Assembly: GCF_018614095.1 (NCBI RefSeq)
Contig: NZ_JAGGOY010000035.1
Location: 7,295 to 71,294, forward strand
Length of the DNA stretch: 64,000 bases
Direction of reading: 5' to 3'
From: Streptomyces sp. ISL-87
GTDB lineage: Bacteria > Actinomycetota > Actinomycetes > Streptomycetales > Streptomycetaceae
Shown here one piece after another: positions 44,864 through 53,859 of the stretch. Both the position numbers and the translations under genes were made by a program. Below the pieces are notes generated by a model. It was not told the DNA's origin. It ran no database searches and worked only from the letters and a program-made list of their open reading frames with translations. How positions within the stretch are numbered: the first letter of the stretch is position 1; every line of letters begins with the position of its first letter.

Positions 44864-46150
44864 TCAAACTGCCTTGACGGGCTCGGCGATGGGCTCGCCC
44901 TTGATGATCTGTCCGTTGCGGTCGGCGCGGACCCCGCGGATGGTCGGGTCGAGGACGGTGAGCGCGCAGGGCAGGGCCAGCAGGAGCGCGCTTCCGACCA
45001 GGACGTTGGACTGGCCGAACGCCTCCGACAGGGGCCCGGCGAGCGTGTAGCCGAGGGGGAGGGTCGCGAAGGAGATGAGCCAGTCGTAGGAGGAGAGCCG
45101 AGAGAGGATCGCCTCCGGGATCAGCTGTTGGACCGCAGAGTTCCAGGCGCCGTTGAGGATCGAGATGGCGAAGGCCGCGACTCCGGCGCCGATCATGATG
45201 GCCCAGACCGGCGAGGGCTGGACGAGCAGCAGCAGGCTCGGCGCGTAGAGGACCACGGCCAGGTTGCCGTAGACGATCGGGCGGCGCAGCCACAGCCTCA
45301 TGACGACCACGCCGCCGATGAGGCTGCCGATCGCGCCCGCGGTGCTGATCAGGCCCCAGCCCGTCGCGCCGCCGTTCCCGCTGACGATGACGGGGCCGAG
45401 GACCGAGAAGACGCCGATCGAGAAGTTGCAGCCGGAGTGGGCCAGCAGGCTGACCCAGTACCAGCGGCGGCGGGTCATCTCCTGCCAGCCTTCCTTCAGG
45501 TCGCGGAGGAAGCGCATCGGCTCGGCTGCGCGTTCGGTGGAGACGCGCAGTCCGAGGAGCAGGAGCGCCGAGACGAAGAAGGTGGCGGCGTCGACCCCGA
45601 GCGCGATGCCGGGGCTCCCGGCGGCCACGAGGATGCCGGCGAAGGCCGGGCCGCCGATCTGGGCCGCGGACTGCGTGACGGACAGCAGCCCGTTCGCCGC
45701 CTGGACGTGGGACGGGTCGACGACCTGCGGCAGGATGCCCGTGAACGCGGGCATGTTGAGCGCCATTCCGGCGCCGAAGAGGACTTGCAGGACGACCAGC
45801 AGCCAGAGCGAGTAGTTGTCCGTCAGCAGGACGACGCACATCGCCGTCATGACGACGCCCTGGAGCGCGTCGCTCGTGATGAGCAGGAGACGCCGGGGCA
45901 TGCGGTCGGCGATGACTCCGGCCGTCAGGAGGAGGATCAGGTTGGTCACGGTGCCCGCGCCGAGGACGATGCCGACGTCGACCGCGCTGCCTCCGGCGGC
46001 GAGCACCGCGAAGGGTATGGCGATCGGGGCGAGTGAATCACCGAAGAACGAGATGCTTCGGGCGAGCAACAGGATCCGGAACTGCGGCTGACGGAGAAGC
46101 TCTCCCCGACCGAACTGGACTCGTGGCTCAGTTTGATCTTGATCGGTCAT
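44864..46150 (-). CDS. MFS exporter (EntS-like)
   Basis: A 428-residue major facilitator with about 12 hydrophobic segments, starting with LLLARSISFFGDSLAPIAIPF and including the conserved loop VIADRMPRRLLL. The pattern fits MFS_3/EntS-type exporters of siderophores and antibiotics. ATG 46150 (protein start TDQDQTEPR) is preferred to a longer frame because the extra N-terminus is not hydrophobic and would overlap the promoter-like region. Likely exports the cluster product. Confidence 0.9.
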   Translation of the reverse strand: MTDQDQTEPRVQFGRGELLRQPQFRILLLARSISFFGDSLAPIAIPFAVLAAGGSAVDVGIVLGAGTVTNLILLLTAGVIADRMPRRLLLITSDALQGVVMTAMCVVLLTDNYSLWLLVVLQVLFGAGMALNMPAFTGILPQVVDPSHVQAANGLLSVTQSAAQIGGPAFAGILVAAGSPGIALGVDAATFFVSALLLLGLRVSTERAAEPMRFLRDLKEGWQEMTRRRWYWVSLLAHSGCNFSIGVFSVLGPVIVSGNGGATGWGLISTAGAIGSLIGGVVVMRLWLRRPIVYGNLAVVLYAPSLLLLVQPSPVWAIMIGAGVAAFAISILNGAWNSAVQQLIPEAILSRLSSYDWLISFATLPLGYTLAGPLSEAFGQSNVLVGSALLLALPCALTVLDPTIRGVRADRNGQIIKGEPIAEPVKAV

Positions 46151-46161
46151 GGGGGCATTCA

Positions 46162-46199
46162 ACCATAGGGGTGAGCGAACTGTAACGGTCAATTTGACC
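46162..46199 (-). promoter_or_regulatory. Putative exporter promoter with overlapping palindrome
   Basis: On the minus strand TTGACC (46192-46187) and TATGGT (46167-46162) are 19 bases apart. A near-perfect palindrome GGTCAA-T-TTGACC (46187-46199) covers the -35, and ACTGTAAC (46179-46186) sits beside it. The octamer recurs before the PKS gene. A repressor bound here would block the exporter promoter. Confidence 0.4.
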
Positions 46200-46276
46200 T
46201 CGGCAAAGGCCAGTTGAAGCGGAACGAAAAAGACCGTTTGATGCTTGTTCATGAAAGTGCGCGCGCACGTCCGAGG

Positions 46277-46314
46277 CCGCCGTCGCCCGCGCGATGGGGC
46301 GCGGGCAACGGCGG
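46277..46314 (-). terminator. Hairpin terminator after the PKS gene
   Basis: CCGCCGTCGCCCGCGC (46277-46292) pairs with GCGCGGGCAACGGCGG (46299-46314) with one mismatch and a six-base loop, 37 bases beyond the PKS stop codon. It separates the PKS from the MFS operon. Confidence 0.7.
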
Positions 46315-46350
46315 TTCGGAACTCCTCGGAAATGTAAGGGGGTTAGCGCA

Positions 46351-49287
46351 TCAGTTCTGCTTCTGCAGCGCTTCGGCGACGACGGTGACGTGTCCGCTGA
46401 GCGTCCGCGCGCGCAGCAGATCGCGGACGGGGATCCGGATGCCGAGGGCCTGGTTGAGTTTTCTGACCAACCGGGTGATCAGGAGGGAATCGCCTCCGGC
46501 GTCGAAGAAGTCGGTCGAGTCGGTCAGGTTCTCGTGACCGAAGAGTTCACGCCAACTGGTCTGGACGAGGGTGGCGGGGTCCGTCATGACCGGCTCGGCC
46601 GGCTGCCCGGCCTCGGCCGCACCGGTCGCGGGGGTGCCCGTGGAGGCAGCCGCCGTCGTGATGATGGGGGCGTCGGCGGCCACCTGCGGGACGTGCCGGG
46701 GCCCGGCGAACGGGTAGGCGGGCAGGTGGACGGCGCGGGCCGGGGGAGTGAGGTCGGCGAGCGCGACGGGGTATCCGCCGGCCCACAGGTCCAAGAGCCC
46801 GGTCCGCAGGGCGAGCTCGGACGTCTCCGGCTTGGGCGAGCCGAGCGCGGCCGTCCGCAGGTCCGCCGCCTCCAGGAGGGAGGCCAGGGGCCGCCCGGGG
46901 CCGATCTCGACGGCGACCGCGCCCGGGAAACGTACCGCCAGAGCCGCGAGGGCGTCCCCGAAGCGCACCTCGGACCGGGCCGCGTCGACCCACGTGACCG
47001 GGTCCGGGACCTCGCCGACCTCGGACACGCCCGCGCGGAGCCCGGAGGCGAAGACACATGTCGCGGGCAGGTTCGTGAGCCCGGACACGGCGTCCCGCAG
47101 CGCGTCCAGCGCCGGGTCGACGAGCCGGCTGTGGAAGCCCCGGGTCGTCCGCAGGACGCGCTGGAACGTCCCGGCGTCGACGCGCTCGGAGAGCAGCCGG
47201 ATCTCCTCCTCCGTTCCCGCGACGACACACGCCTCGGGGCCGTTCACGGCCGCGATCTCCAGCTCCGTGCCCGCGATGAGCTCCCGAGCCTGGCTCTCGG
47301 AGCAGGCGAGCGCCAGCATCCTGCCCGGCGGGCACGCCTGCATCGCCTTGCCGCGCTCGACCACGAAGGCGACGGCCGCGCCGACGTCGAGCACCCCGGC
47401 CGCCGTGGCTGCGGCCAGTTCGCCGAGGCTGTGCCCGAGGACGGCGGACGGCTTCACGCCGAGCTCGCGCAGCGCGGACACGGCCGCGACCTGGAGGCAG
47501 AAGACAGCGGGCTGGGCGAGGTCGGTCTGGTCGAGCTGGTCCGCCGGGAACTCGCTGTCGTTGAGGGCCCGGCTCACGCGGTCCCGCAGGGGGAGCGGCA
47601 GGGCCTGGAGCACCGAGTCGAGCGCGGCGGAGAACCCCGGCAGCACCTGCTGGTAGGCCTTCGCCATGCCGGGGCGCTGCGCCCCCTGGCCGGGGAAGGC
47701 GAAGATCAGCGGCGGGGTCGTCGTCGGCTGCGGGGCCTCGTCCGGCCGCCGGCGCAGCAGGCTCGCGGCCTCCTGGACGGTGGACGCGACGACGGCCCGC
47801 CGGTGGTTCAGCTCGGCGCGGCCCGTCACCAGGGTCCGCGCCACCTCAGCGAGCGCGGGCTTCTCGGCGTCGAGCCAGTCGGCGAGTGCCTCGGTGGTAC
47901 GGGTCAGGGCGACGGCACTCGCGGCGGACACGGGCAGGACGAGGGGACCGTCCGTGCTGTCGGACCGGGGTGCCTCGGCGGTCTCGGGCGACCGGCGCGC
48001 GGCCTCCACGATGACGTGCGCGTTGGTGCCGCCGATGCCGAAGGCGCTGATCCCGGCCCGGCGGGGTTCCGCAGCGGTCCAGGGCGTCGCCTCGTCCGGG
48101 ACGAAGAGCGGCGACGTCGGGTCGGCGATGAGGGGGTTGAGCTCGCGGAAACCGGCGATGGGAGGCACCGTACCGGTCTTGAGCACTGTCAGGGTGGTGA
48201 CCAGGGAGGCCAGACCGGCGCATGCGTCCAGGTGCCCAACGTTCGCCTTGACCGCGCCGACCGCGATCTGCCCGGGAACGGCACCTTCCGCCGTCAGCGC
48301 CGAGCTGGCCGCGCTCCACTCCAGGGGGTCGCCGACCGAGGTGCCGGTGCCGTGCATCTGCAGGTAGCCGAGGGTGGAGGCGTCGATGTCCGCGGTGTGG
48401 ATCGCCTCACGGATCGCGCGCTCCTGGCCTTCGAGCGAGGGCGCGTAGTAACCGGCCTTGCCAGAGCCGTCGTTGTTGATCGCCGTGCCGAGGATCACAC
48501 CGTGCGGCTCGACCTCGTCGTCGTTGACGTCGCTCAGGAGGCGCAGGACGACACAGGCGGCTCCGGAGCCGCCGACGACGCCGTCGGCCTCGCTGTCAAA
48601 CGGCCGCAAACGGCCGGTTCTGGACTGGACGCCGCCGGGCAGGTGGATGTAGCCGGCCTGCGGGTAGTTCATGCCGGTGGCGACCACGACGGCCTGCTCG
48701 CAGTCGCCGTTGATCAGCGACTGGACGGCGAGGTGGACCGCGACGAGCGAGGAGGAACAGGCCGTCTGGACGGCCATGGCCGGTCCGGTGAGACCGAGTT
48801 TGTAGGAGATTCGGCTGGCGAGGAAGTCCGGTTCGGTGCCGTGGATCAGATCGTCCATGGCACCCGGATCGGGCTGCTGTCGGGCTAGGATCCACCGCAG
48901 GTACGTGCTTCCGGTGCTGGAGGCGAACACTCCTGTCCGGAGTGCGCCGCCGTTCGGCCGCACACCGGCGTCCTCCAGGGCCTGCCACGCCACTTCGAGC
49001 GCGAGTCGGTGCTGCGGATCCATCCTCTCCGCCTCGCGCGGGCTTATGCGGAAGAAGTCGTTGTCGAACCTGTCCACTCCCTCCAGTACGCCGTGAACCG
49101 GGACGTAATCGGGGTCGTCTACGTGGTGAGCCGGAACGCCGCGCCGCAGTAGATCGTCACGGGGTATCGAGGCCAGGAACGTCTGGCCCTCGACAATCCC
49201 GTCCCACCACTGCCGGAAGTCGCTTGGGCCGGGCAAGCGAGCGGCCATGCCAACCACAGCAACATCGAGGGAGGTATCGCGCATCAT
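46351..49287 (-). CDS. Type I polyketide synthase, KS-AT-ACP
   Basis: A 978-residue single-module PKS. KS spans about residues 9-425 with active Cys in QTACSSSLVAVH and the two His in HGTGTSVGDPLE and KANVGHLDAC. AT spans about 475-790 with GHSLGE, fitting a malonyl-CoA type, though its second motif GFHS is not the usual HAFH. ACP lies at about 905-975 with FDAGGDSLLITRL. There is no ketoreductase, dehydratase or thioesterase, so the extension should leave a beta-keto group. ATG 49287 or 49284. Divergent from the A-PCP-C NRPS over 96 bases; the KS likely extends an aminoacyl group from one of the carriers. Confidence 0.95.
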   Translation of the reverse strand: MMRDTSLDVAVVGMAARLPGPSDFRQWWDGIVEGQTFLASIPRDDLLRRGVPAHHVDDPDYVPVHGVLEGVDRFDNDFFRISPREAERMDPQHRLALEVAWQALEDAGVRPNGGALRTGVFASSTGSTYLRWILARQQPDPGAMDDLIHGTEPDFLASRISYKLGLTGPAMAVQTACSSSLVAVHLAVQSLINGDCEQAVVVATGMNYPQAGYIHLPGGVQSRTGRLRPFDSEADGVVGGSGAACVVLRLLSDVNDDEVEPHGVILGTAINNDGSGKAGYYAPSLEGQERAIREAIHTADIDASTLGYLQMHGTGTSVGDPLEWSAASSALTAEGAVPGQIAVGAVKANVGHLDACAGLASLVTTLTVLKTGTVPPIAGFRELNPLIADPTSPLFVPDEATPWTAAEPRRAGISAFGIGGTNAHVIVEAARRSPETAEAPRSDSTDGPLVLPVSAASAVALTRTTEALADWLDAEKPALAEVARTLVTGRAELNHRRAVVASTVQEAASLLRRRPDEAPQPTTTPPLIFAFPGQGAQRPGMAKAYQQVLPGFSAALDSVLQALPLPLRDRVSRALNDSEFPADQLDQTDLAQPAVFCLQVAAVSALRELGVKPSAVLGHSLGELAAATAAGVLDVGAAVAFVVERGKAMQACPPGRMLALACSESQARELIAGTELEIAAVNGPEACVVAGTEEEIRLLSERVDAGTFQRVLRTTRGFHSRLVDPALDALRDAVSGLTNLPATCVFASGLRAGVSEVGEVPDPVTWVDAARSEVRFGDALAALAVRFPGAVAVEIGPGRPLASLLEAADLRTAALGSPKPETSELALRTGLLDLWAGGYPVALADLTPPARAVHLPAYPFAGPRHVPQVAADAPIITTAAASTGTPATGAAEAGQPAEPVMTDPATLVQTSWRELFGHENLTDSTDFFDAGGDSLLITRLVRKLNQALGIRIPVRDLLRARTLSGHVTVVAEALQKQN

Positions 49288-49291
49288 GAGT

Positions 49292-49302
49292 GTTACTGTA
49301 AC
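49292..49302. promoter_or_regulatory. Perfect 11-base palindrome in the PKS-NRPS intergenic region
   Basis: GTTAC-T-GTAAC lies five bases upstream of the PKS start codon, in the 96-base gap between divergent PKS and NRPS genes. Its ACTGTAAC half matches the sequence at 46179-46186 before the exporter. Possible operator; could also act on the mRNA leader. Confidence 0.35.
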
Positions 49303-49383
49303 TTAAATCGGTCTATCAACGGCCTTGTTTGATGAGGCAGTTACTACCAAATCCGACATTGCTATACCGCGGGGGGCGTATCA

Positions 49384-52300
49384 ATGACGCCGGATGACGG
49401 GGCGCAAGTCTCAACGGATACGGCAGAGTTGGTCATGGACGGCGGACTTCACGAGATGGTGGCGCGGGTGGCGGCGAGTTCGCCGCACAGTGTCGCATTG
49501 CGTGCACATGGCCGCGACGTGACTTATGCCGCGCTTGATGAGGCATCGACTCGGTGGGCAGCGGAACTCGCTTCGCGCGGCATCGGACCCGGAACGCTCG
49601 TTCCGGTGTTGTTGCCGCGCAGCGTGAGACTCGTGACGGCTTTGCTAGCGGTCCTCAAGTCCGGTGCGGCATTTGCCTTGTTGGACCCCCAATGGCCACA
49701 GCCCCGTCTTCTGTCGGTCATCCGCGACCTCGAAGCGACGGTGGTCGTCGACGACGATCCCGCGAACGGCCTGGGGCTGTCCGTGTGGACGCCGCCGGAC
49801 GAGGACTTGACGGACTTCGGTCGTGAATCCGCCGGTGGAACAAGCCGGTCCACCGACTTCCTTCCGGTCGCGGTAGGCTCCGACGAGGCTTCCTGTGTCT
49901 TCTTCACGTCCGGAACGACCGGACGAGCCAAGGGTGTTGTCGTCCCGCACCGCTCGATTTCCCGGCTGTTCGTCGACGACACGTTCGCGTGCTTCGACCG
50001 CCGGACGGTCATGACCCTGGCGGCGGCGACGCCCTGGGACGCCTTCGCTCTGGAACTCTGGGGCAGCCTTCTGCGGGGCGGAACCAGCGTCATCATCGAA
50101 GAGCCGTTCCTGACGCCCGACTTGCTGCGCCGGGTCATCTCCGAAGACGGAGTGAACACGGTCTGGCTGACCAGCAGTGTTTTCAATATGATCGTCGACG
50201 AGGACCTCAGTGCCCTCGCCGGACTGTCGCAGGTGATGGTCGGCGGCGAGCGGCTCTCCGTCGACCACGTACGCAGGTTCCTCGAAGCGCATCCGGCAAT
50301 TGAGCTCACCAATGGGTATGGACCAGTGGAGAGCACGATTTTCGCGAGCGCCCACCGTGTCATGCCCATGGACCATCTCCGCCCCGGCGGGATTCCCCTC
50401 GGCCTGTGCGTGCCCGCGACGCGCATCTATGTACTCGACGGCGACCGGGAATGCGGGGACGACGAAGAGGGCGAAATCTGCATCACGGGTGACGGACTGG
50501 CCATCGGCTATCTCGGCGACCCGGAACTCACGGCGGAACGCTTCGCCACGTACGTCCTCGACGGCCGCCCCACCCGCGTCTACCGCACGGGCGACCTCGG
50601 GGTCTGGCGCTCGCCGGACGGACTCCTGGAGTTCCGGGGGCGTGCCGACCGGCAGGTAAAGGTGCGCGGCAACCGGGTCGAACCGGCCGATGTCGAACAG
50701 GCCGTCCTCAACATGTCGCCCGCCGTCGTCGACTGCCGCGTCGTGGCACGCCGGACGGCGCTCGACGACGCGTACGAACTCGTGGCCTTCTGCGTGCCCC
50801 GGGAAAGGGGCGACCGCCTCACCGGGCTGCTCGGCCTGATCGAGGAGCACCTGCCCTCGTACCAGTGCCCCTCCCGCCTGCTGGTGATCGACGAGCTCCC
50901 CCTCAACGATCGGGGCAAGGTCAGCGAGGCGCGCCTGCTCGAATGGCTCGCGGACGAGCCCGAGCCGGACCCCACCCGCACGCCGGAGCCGGCGGACACC
51001 GGCGCGAAGGCGGTGGAGCCGTCGGGCGACGAGCTCAGGGACATCGTCGCCGAAACGTTCACTCAGGTGCTGGGCCGCACCGACGTCCCCGACGACCTGT
51101 CCTTCTTCGGCCTGGGCGGATCCTCGCTCGACGCCGGCCGGCTCTGCGCCAGGCTGGGACAGCGCACCGGCCAGATGATCCCGCTCTCCCAGTTCTACCG
51201 CGACCCGAGCGTGTCCGGCCTCACGGCCTGGCTCCACGAGGCGCGGGAAGCCGCGCAGGACGAGGAGAAGCACGAGCCGCAGCCGGTTACCGACCTCGAA
51301 CTGAGCCAGGTGCAGCGCGCCTTCCTCCTCCGCGACGTCGTCCAGCCCGACGGACTCACCAACCACTGCCTCGTCGCCTGGACCCTCACCGGGCAGGTCG
51401 ACCTCGAAGCCCTGGACCGCGCCGTCGTCGCCGTACACGAACGCCACGAGCCGCTGCGGGCCCAGTACACGCTCGAACCGCGACCGCACATGGCGGACAC
51501 CGACATCGACGCGCCGCCCCTGCACGTCCTGCGCCCCGCGAACTCCTTCGAAGCCGCCATCGAGGCCCTCAAGGAGGAACTCGCCCTGCCGTTCGACCCC
51601 GAGGAAGGCGTCGTCTGGCGCACCGCCATCGTGCCGGTACTCTCCGGCGACGTCAGCGTCTTCGGCTGCAGCTTCCACCACGTGGCCTTCGACGGCTGGT
51701 CCGAAGCCGTCCTCGCGGACGACCTCAGCCGGGCCTACAACGGCGAGGTGGAAGCCCCGCCGCCGCCCGGACTCACCCAGCTCGCCCAGCTGCGCCGCAC
51801 GAAGTCGGACCGGACGGACGTCGAGGGGCAACTCCGGGCACAGGCCGACACCCTGCGCGGAGTCCCCGAGATCATCTGGTCCGAAGTCCCGCCCGCTACC
51901 ACCGGGTTCGGCATCGAGGCCATCAGCGAACGGCTGACTCCCGAGGAGTACGCCACCGTGTCCCGGGCGGCCCGCGAGCGGGCCACCACGCCCTTCACCG
52001 TGCTCCTGACGGCATGGGGATGGACGCTCGCCGAGACCCTCACCGTCACCGACACCGCGGTCGGCGTCCCGGTCGCGGACCGCGCCTCGGTGGGCGACGA
52101 ACGGGCCATGGGCTGCCAACTCACCGTCGTCCCTATCCGGTTGAACGGCCCGTCCCTCTGCGACGGACACGACGTCTCGTTCGCCGAGGCCGTCGACTTC
52201 ACCGCACGGCGGATCGAGTCCGCGCTCGCCTGCCAGGAAGCGCCCTCGGACCGGCTGGCCGAACTCGTCGGACCGGTCTCCCGGGGGCGTACACCGATCT

Positions 52301-52542
52301 TCCAGATGATGTTCGCGCTCCAGGACAACCGGACGGCCGACCTGCGGCTCAACGGACTCACGGTCTCCCGCCTGCGCCTGCCGTACCTCGACGTGCCCAT
52401 GGAACTGCACTGCGAGATCTGGCCGACCGAGGACGGAGGCCTACTCGTCGAAGTGACTTACCACGTCACGGCGGTGACGGCCTCGGTCGCCCGCGCCCTG
52501 CTGAGCGGCTTCCTCGACCACATACGCAAGACGGAAGGCTGA
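49384..52542 (+). CDS. NRPS: adenylation, carrier, condensation
   Basis: A 1052-residue NRPS. The A domain (about 20-520) has FTSGTTGRAKGVVVPH, WDAFALELWG, NGYGPVES and YRTGDLG; the carrier (about 545-615) has FFGLGGSSLDAGRL; and the C domain (about 640-1050) has SFHHVAFDGWS. Hand-aligned specificity residues are D-A-L-W-M-G-G-I-F-K, close to the known Val code D-A-F-W-I-G-G-T-F-K, so Val or a similar branched residue is likely. Domain order A-PCP-C means it loads its own residue then condenses it with a downstream acceptor in trans. ATG 49384 behind a G-rich site. No MbtH-like gene is present nearby. Confidence 0.95.
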   Translation: MTPDDGAQVSTDTAELVMDGGLHEMVARVAASSPHSVALRAHGRDVTYAALDEASTRWAAELASRGIGPGTLVPVLLPRSVRLVTALLAVLKSGAAFALLDPQWPQPRLLSVIRDLEATVVVDDDPANGLGLSVWTPPDEDLTDFGRESAGGTSRSTDFLPVAVGSDEASCVFFTSGTTGRAKGVVVPHRSISRLFVDDTFACFDRRTVMTLAAATPWDAFALELWGSLLRGGTSVIIEEPFLTPDLLRRVISEDGVNTVWLTSSVFNMIVDEDLSALAGLSQVMVGGERLSVDHVRRFLEAHPAIELTNGYGPVESTIFASAHRVMPMDHLRPGGIPLGLCVPATRIYVLDGDRECGDDEEGEICITGDGLAIGYLGDPELTAERFATYVLDGRPTRVYRTGDLGVWRSPDGLLEFRGRADRQVKVRGNRVEPADVEQAVLNMSPAVVDCRVVARRTALDDAYELVAFCVPRERGDRLTGLLGLIEEHLPSYQCPSRLLVIDELPLNDRGKVSEARLLEWLADEPEPDPTRTPEPADTGAKAVEPSGDELRDIVAETFTQVLGRTDVPDDLSFFGLGGSSLDAGRLCARLGQRTGQMIPLSQFYRDPSVSGLTAWLHEAREAAQDEEKHEPQPVTDLELSQVQRAFLLRDVVQPDGLTNHCLVAWTLTGQVDLEALDRAVVAVHERHEPLRAQYTLEPRPHMADTDIDAPPLHVLRPANSFEAAIEALKEELALPFDPEEGVVWRTAIVPVLSGDVSVFGCSFHHVAFDGWSEAVLADDLSRAYNGEVEAPPPPGLTQLAQLRRTKSDRTDVEGQLRAQADTLRGVPEIIWSEVPPATTGFGIEAISERLTPEEYATVSRAARERATTPFTVLLTAWGWTLAETLTVTDTAVGVPVADRASVGDERAMGCQLTVVPIRLNGPSLCDGHDVSFAEAVDFTARRIESALACQEAPSDRLAELVGPVSRGRTPIFQMMFALQDNRTADLRLNGLTVSRLRLPYLDVPMELHCEIWPTEDGGLLVEVTYHVTAVTASVARALLSGFLDHIRKTEG

Positions 52543-52548
52543 GACGCC

Positions 52549-53733
52549 GTGACGCACGCTTCGTACGCGGCAGCCGACGCGCTGCTCGACCCCCGGACCC
52601 ACGCCGACGGACGCGCGGACGGGATCTGGCGCGAGATGCGGGCCGCCCACCCGTGGGTCCGTCACGAACCCGACGGATACCCGGCGTTCTGGTCCGTGAC
52701 GCGCTATGACGACGTCCGCTCCGTCTACGCCGACCCCGAGAGCTTCAGCTCCGAAGGGGGCGTCCTGCTTCGCCCGTCGGTGAACGGCGAGGACCCCGGC
52801 ACCGGACTCACCCTCGCGCTGACCGACCCGCCACGCCACAACGGCCTGCGCTCCATGCTGGCCCCGCACTTCAACGAGCGCAGCGCCCGCGCCCTCGCGG
52901 ACCGCCTGCGCCAGGACGTGCGCGACGTGCTGGCTCGAGCGGCGGACAGCGGGGAGTTCGACTTCGCCCGCGACGTCGCCGGACGGCTGTCGAGCCTGCT
53001 GATCGCCCGCCTGCTCGGCGTGCCGGACGCGGATCTCGACACGGTCGTGCGGTGGATCGAGGAGGCCTTCGCCGCGGCCAAGCCGATGACCAGCCACGTA
53101 CCGCTGACCAGGTACGTCATCGACCTCATGGAACAGCGGGACGAGGAGCCGGCCGACGACGCGATCAGCCTCCTCCTCGACGGCGAGGTCGACGAGGAAC
53201 TCCTCACCGAGACGGAAGTCCTCCTCAACTGCGAGAACCTCCTCGGCGCCTCGGAGAACGCGGGCCTGTCCATCGCCGCGGGAATGGCGGCGCTCCTCGA
53301 CCACCCCGAGCAGTGGCACGACCTCCGCGAACACCCCGAGATCCAGGCGAGCGCCGTCGAGGAGATCCTCCGCTGGGGCAGCAGCGCGACGCACAGCATG
53401 AGAACGGCCACGAGCGACATGGAAAGGGACGGCCAGCGGATCCGGAAGGGCGAAAGGGTCGTTCTCTGGGTGCGTTCCGCCAATCGCGACGAGAAGGAGT
53501 TCGACCGGCCGGAGGAGTTCGACCTCCGCCGTAAACCCAATCGTCATCTCGCTCTCGGATTCGGTCCGCACGTCTGCATCGGCCAGACGATGGCGCGCCA
53601 CCAAAGTCGCATTCTCCTCGACGAGTTGGTGACGTCCGTGGCCTCCTTCGAGCAGGCCGGACCCGTCACTCCACTGGCGTCGATAGCCGTCAACGGGCCG
53701 GCCCGACTTCCCATGCGGCTGAAGTTGAAGTAA
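52549..53733 (+). CDS. Cytochrome P450
   Basis: A 394-residue soluble bacterial P450. The heme-ligand motif is FGPHVCIGQTMAR, ExxR is EEILRW, and the I-helix motif reads GASENAG where AGxDT is usual: Asn stands at the Thr that delivers protons to oxygen. GTG 52549 is six bases after the NRPS stop, so it is co-transcribed and probably acts on the NRPS-bound residue or the finished peptide; P450s placed like this often beta-hydroxylate a carrier-bound amino acid. Confidence 0.9.
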   Translation: MTHASYAAADALLDPRTHADGRADGIWREMRAAHPWVRHEPDGYPAFWSVTRYDDVRSVYADPESFSSEGGVLLRPSVNGEDPGTGLTLALTDPPRHNGLRSMLAPHFNERSARALADRLRQDVRDVLARAADSGEFDFARDVAGRLSSLLIARLLGVPDADLDTVVRWIEEAFAAAKPMTSHVPLTRYVIDLMEQRDEEPADDAISLLLDGEVDEELLTETEVLLNCENLLGASENAGLSIAAGMAALLDHPEQWHDLREHPEIQASAVEEILRWGSSATHSMRTATSDMERDGQRIRKGERVVLWVRSANRDEKEFDRPEEFDLRRKPNRHLALGFGPHVCIGQTMARHQSRILLDELVTSVASFEQAGPVTPLASIAVNGPARLPMRLKLK

Positions 53734-53859
53734 CTATTCCGCATTGCGGTCAGGTGCCGTCCAATTGCCTTGACAGGCAAAGATGTTTCTTGATTTTGTT
53801 TGAATCGGTTTCGTGCCGCGAGGCGACGATCCGCGAGGTGACGATTGCAGGAGTCGGCA

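Noticed and set aside
46294..48888. 864-codon plus-strand frame opposite the PKS
   Set aside because: Antisense to clear KS-AT sequence and compositionally biased; regarded as a shadow.
49645..52410. 921-codon minus-strand frame opposite the NRPS
   Set aside because: Antisense to A, PCP and C motifs; no recognisable domain.
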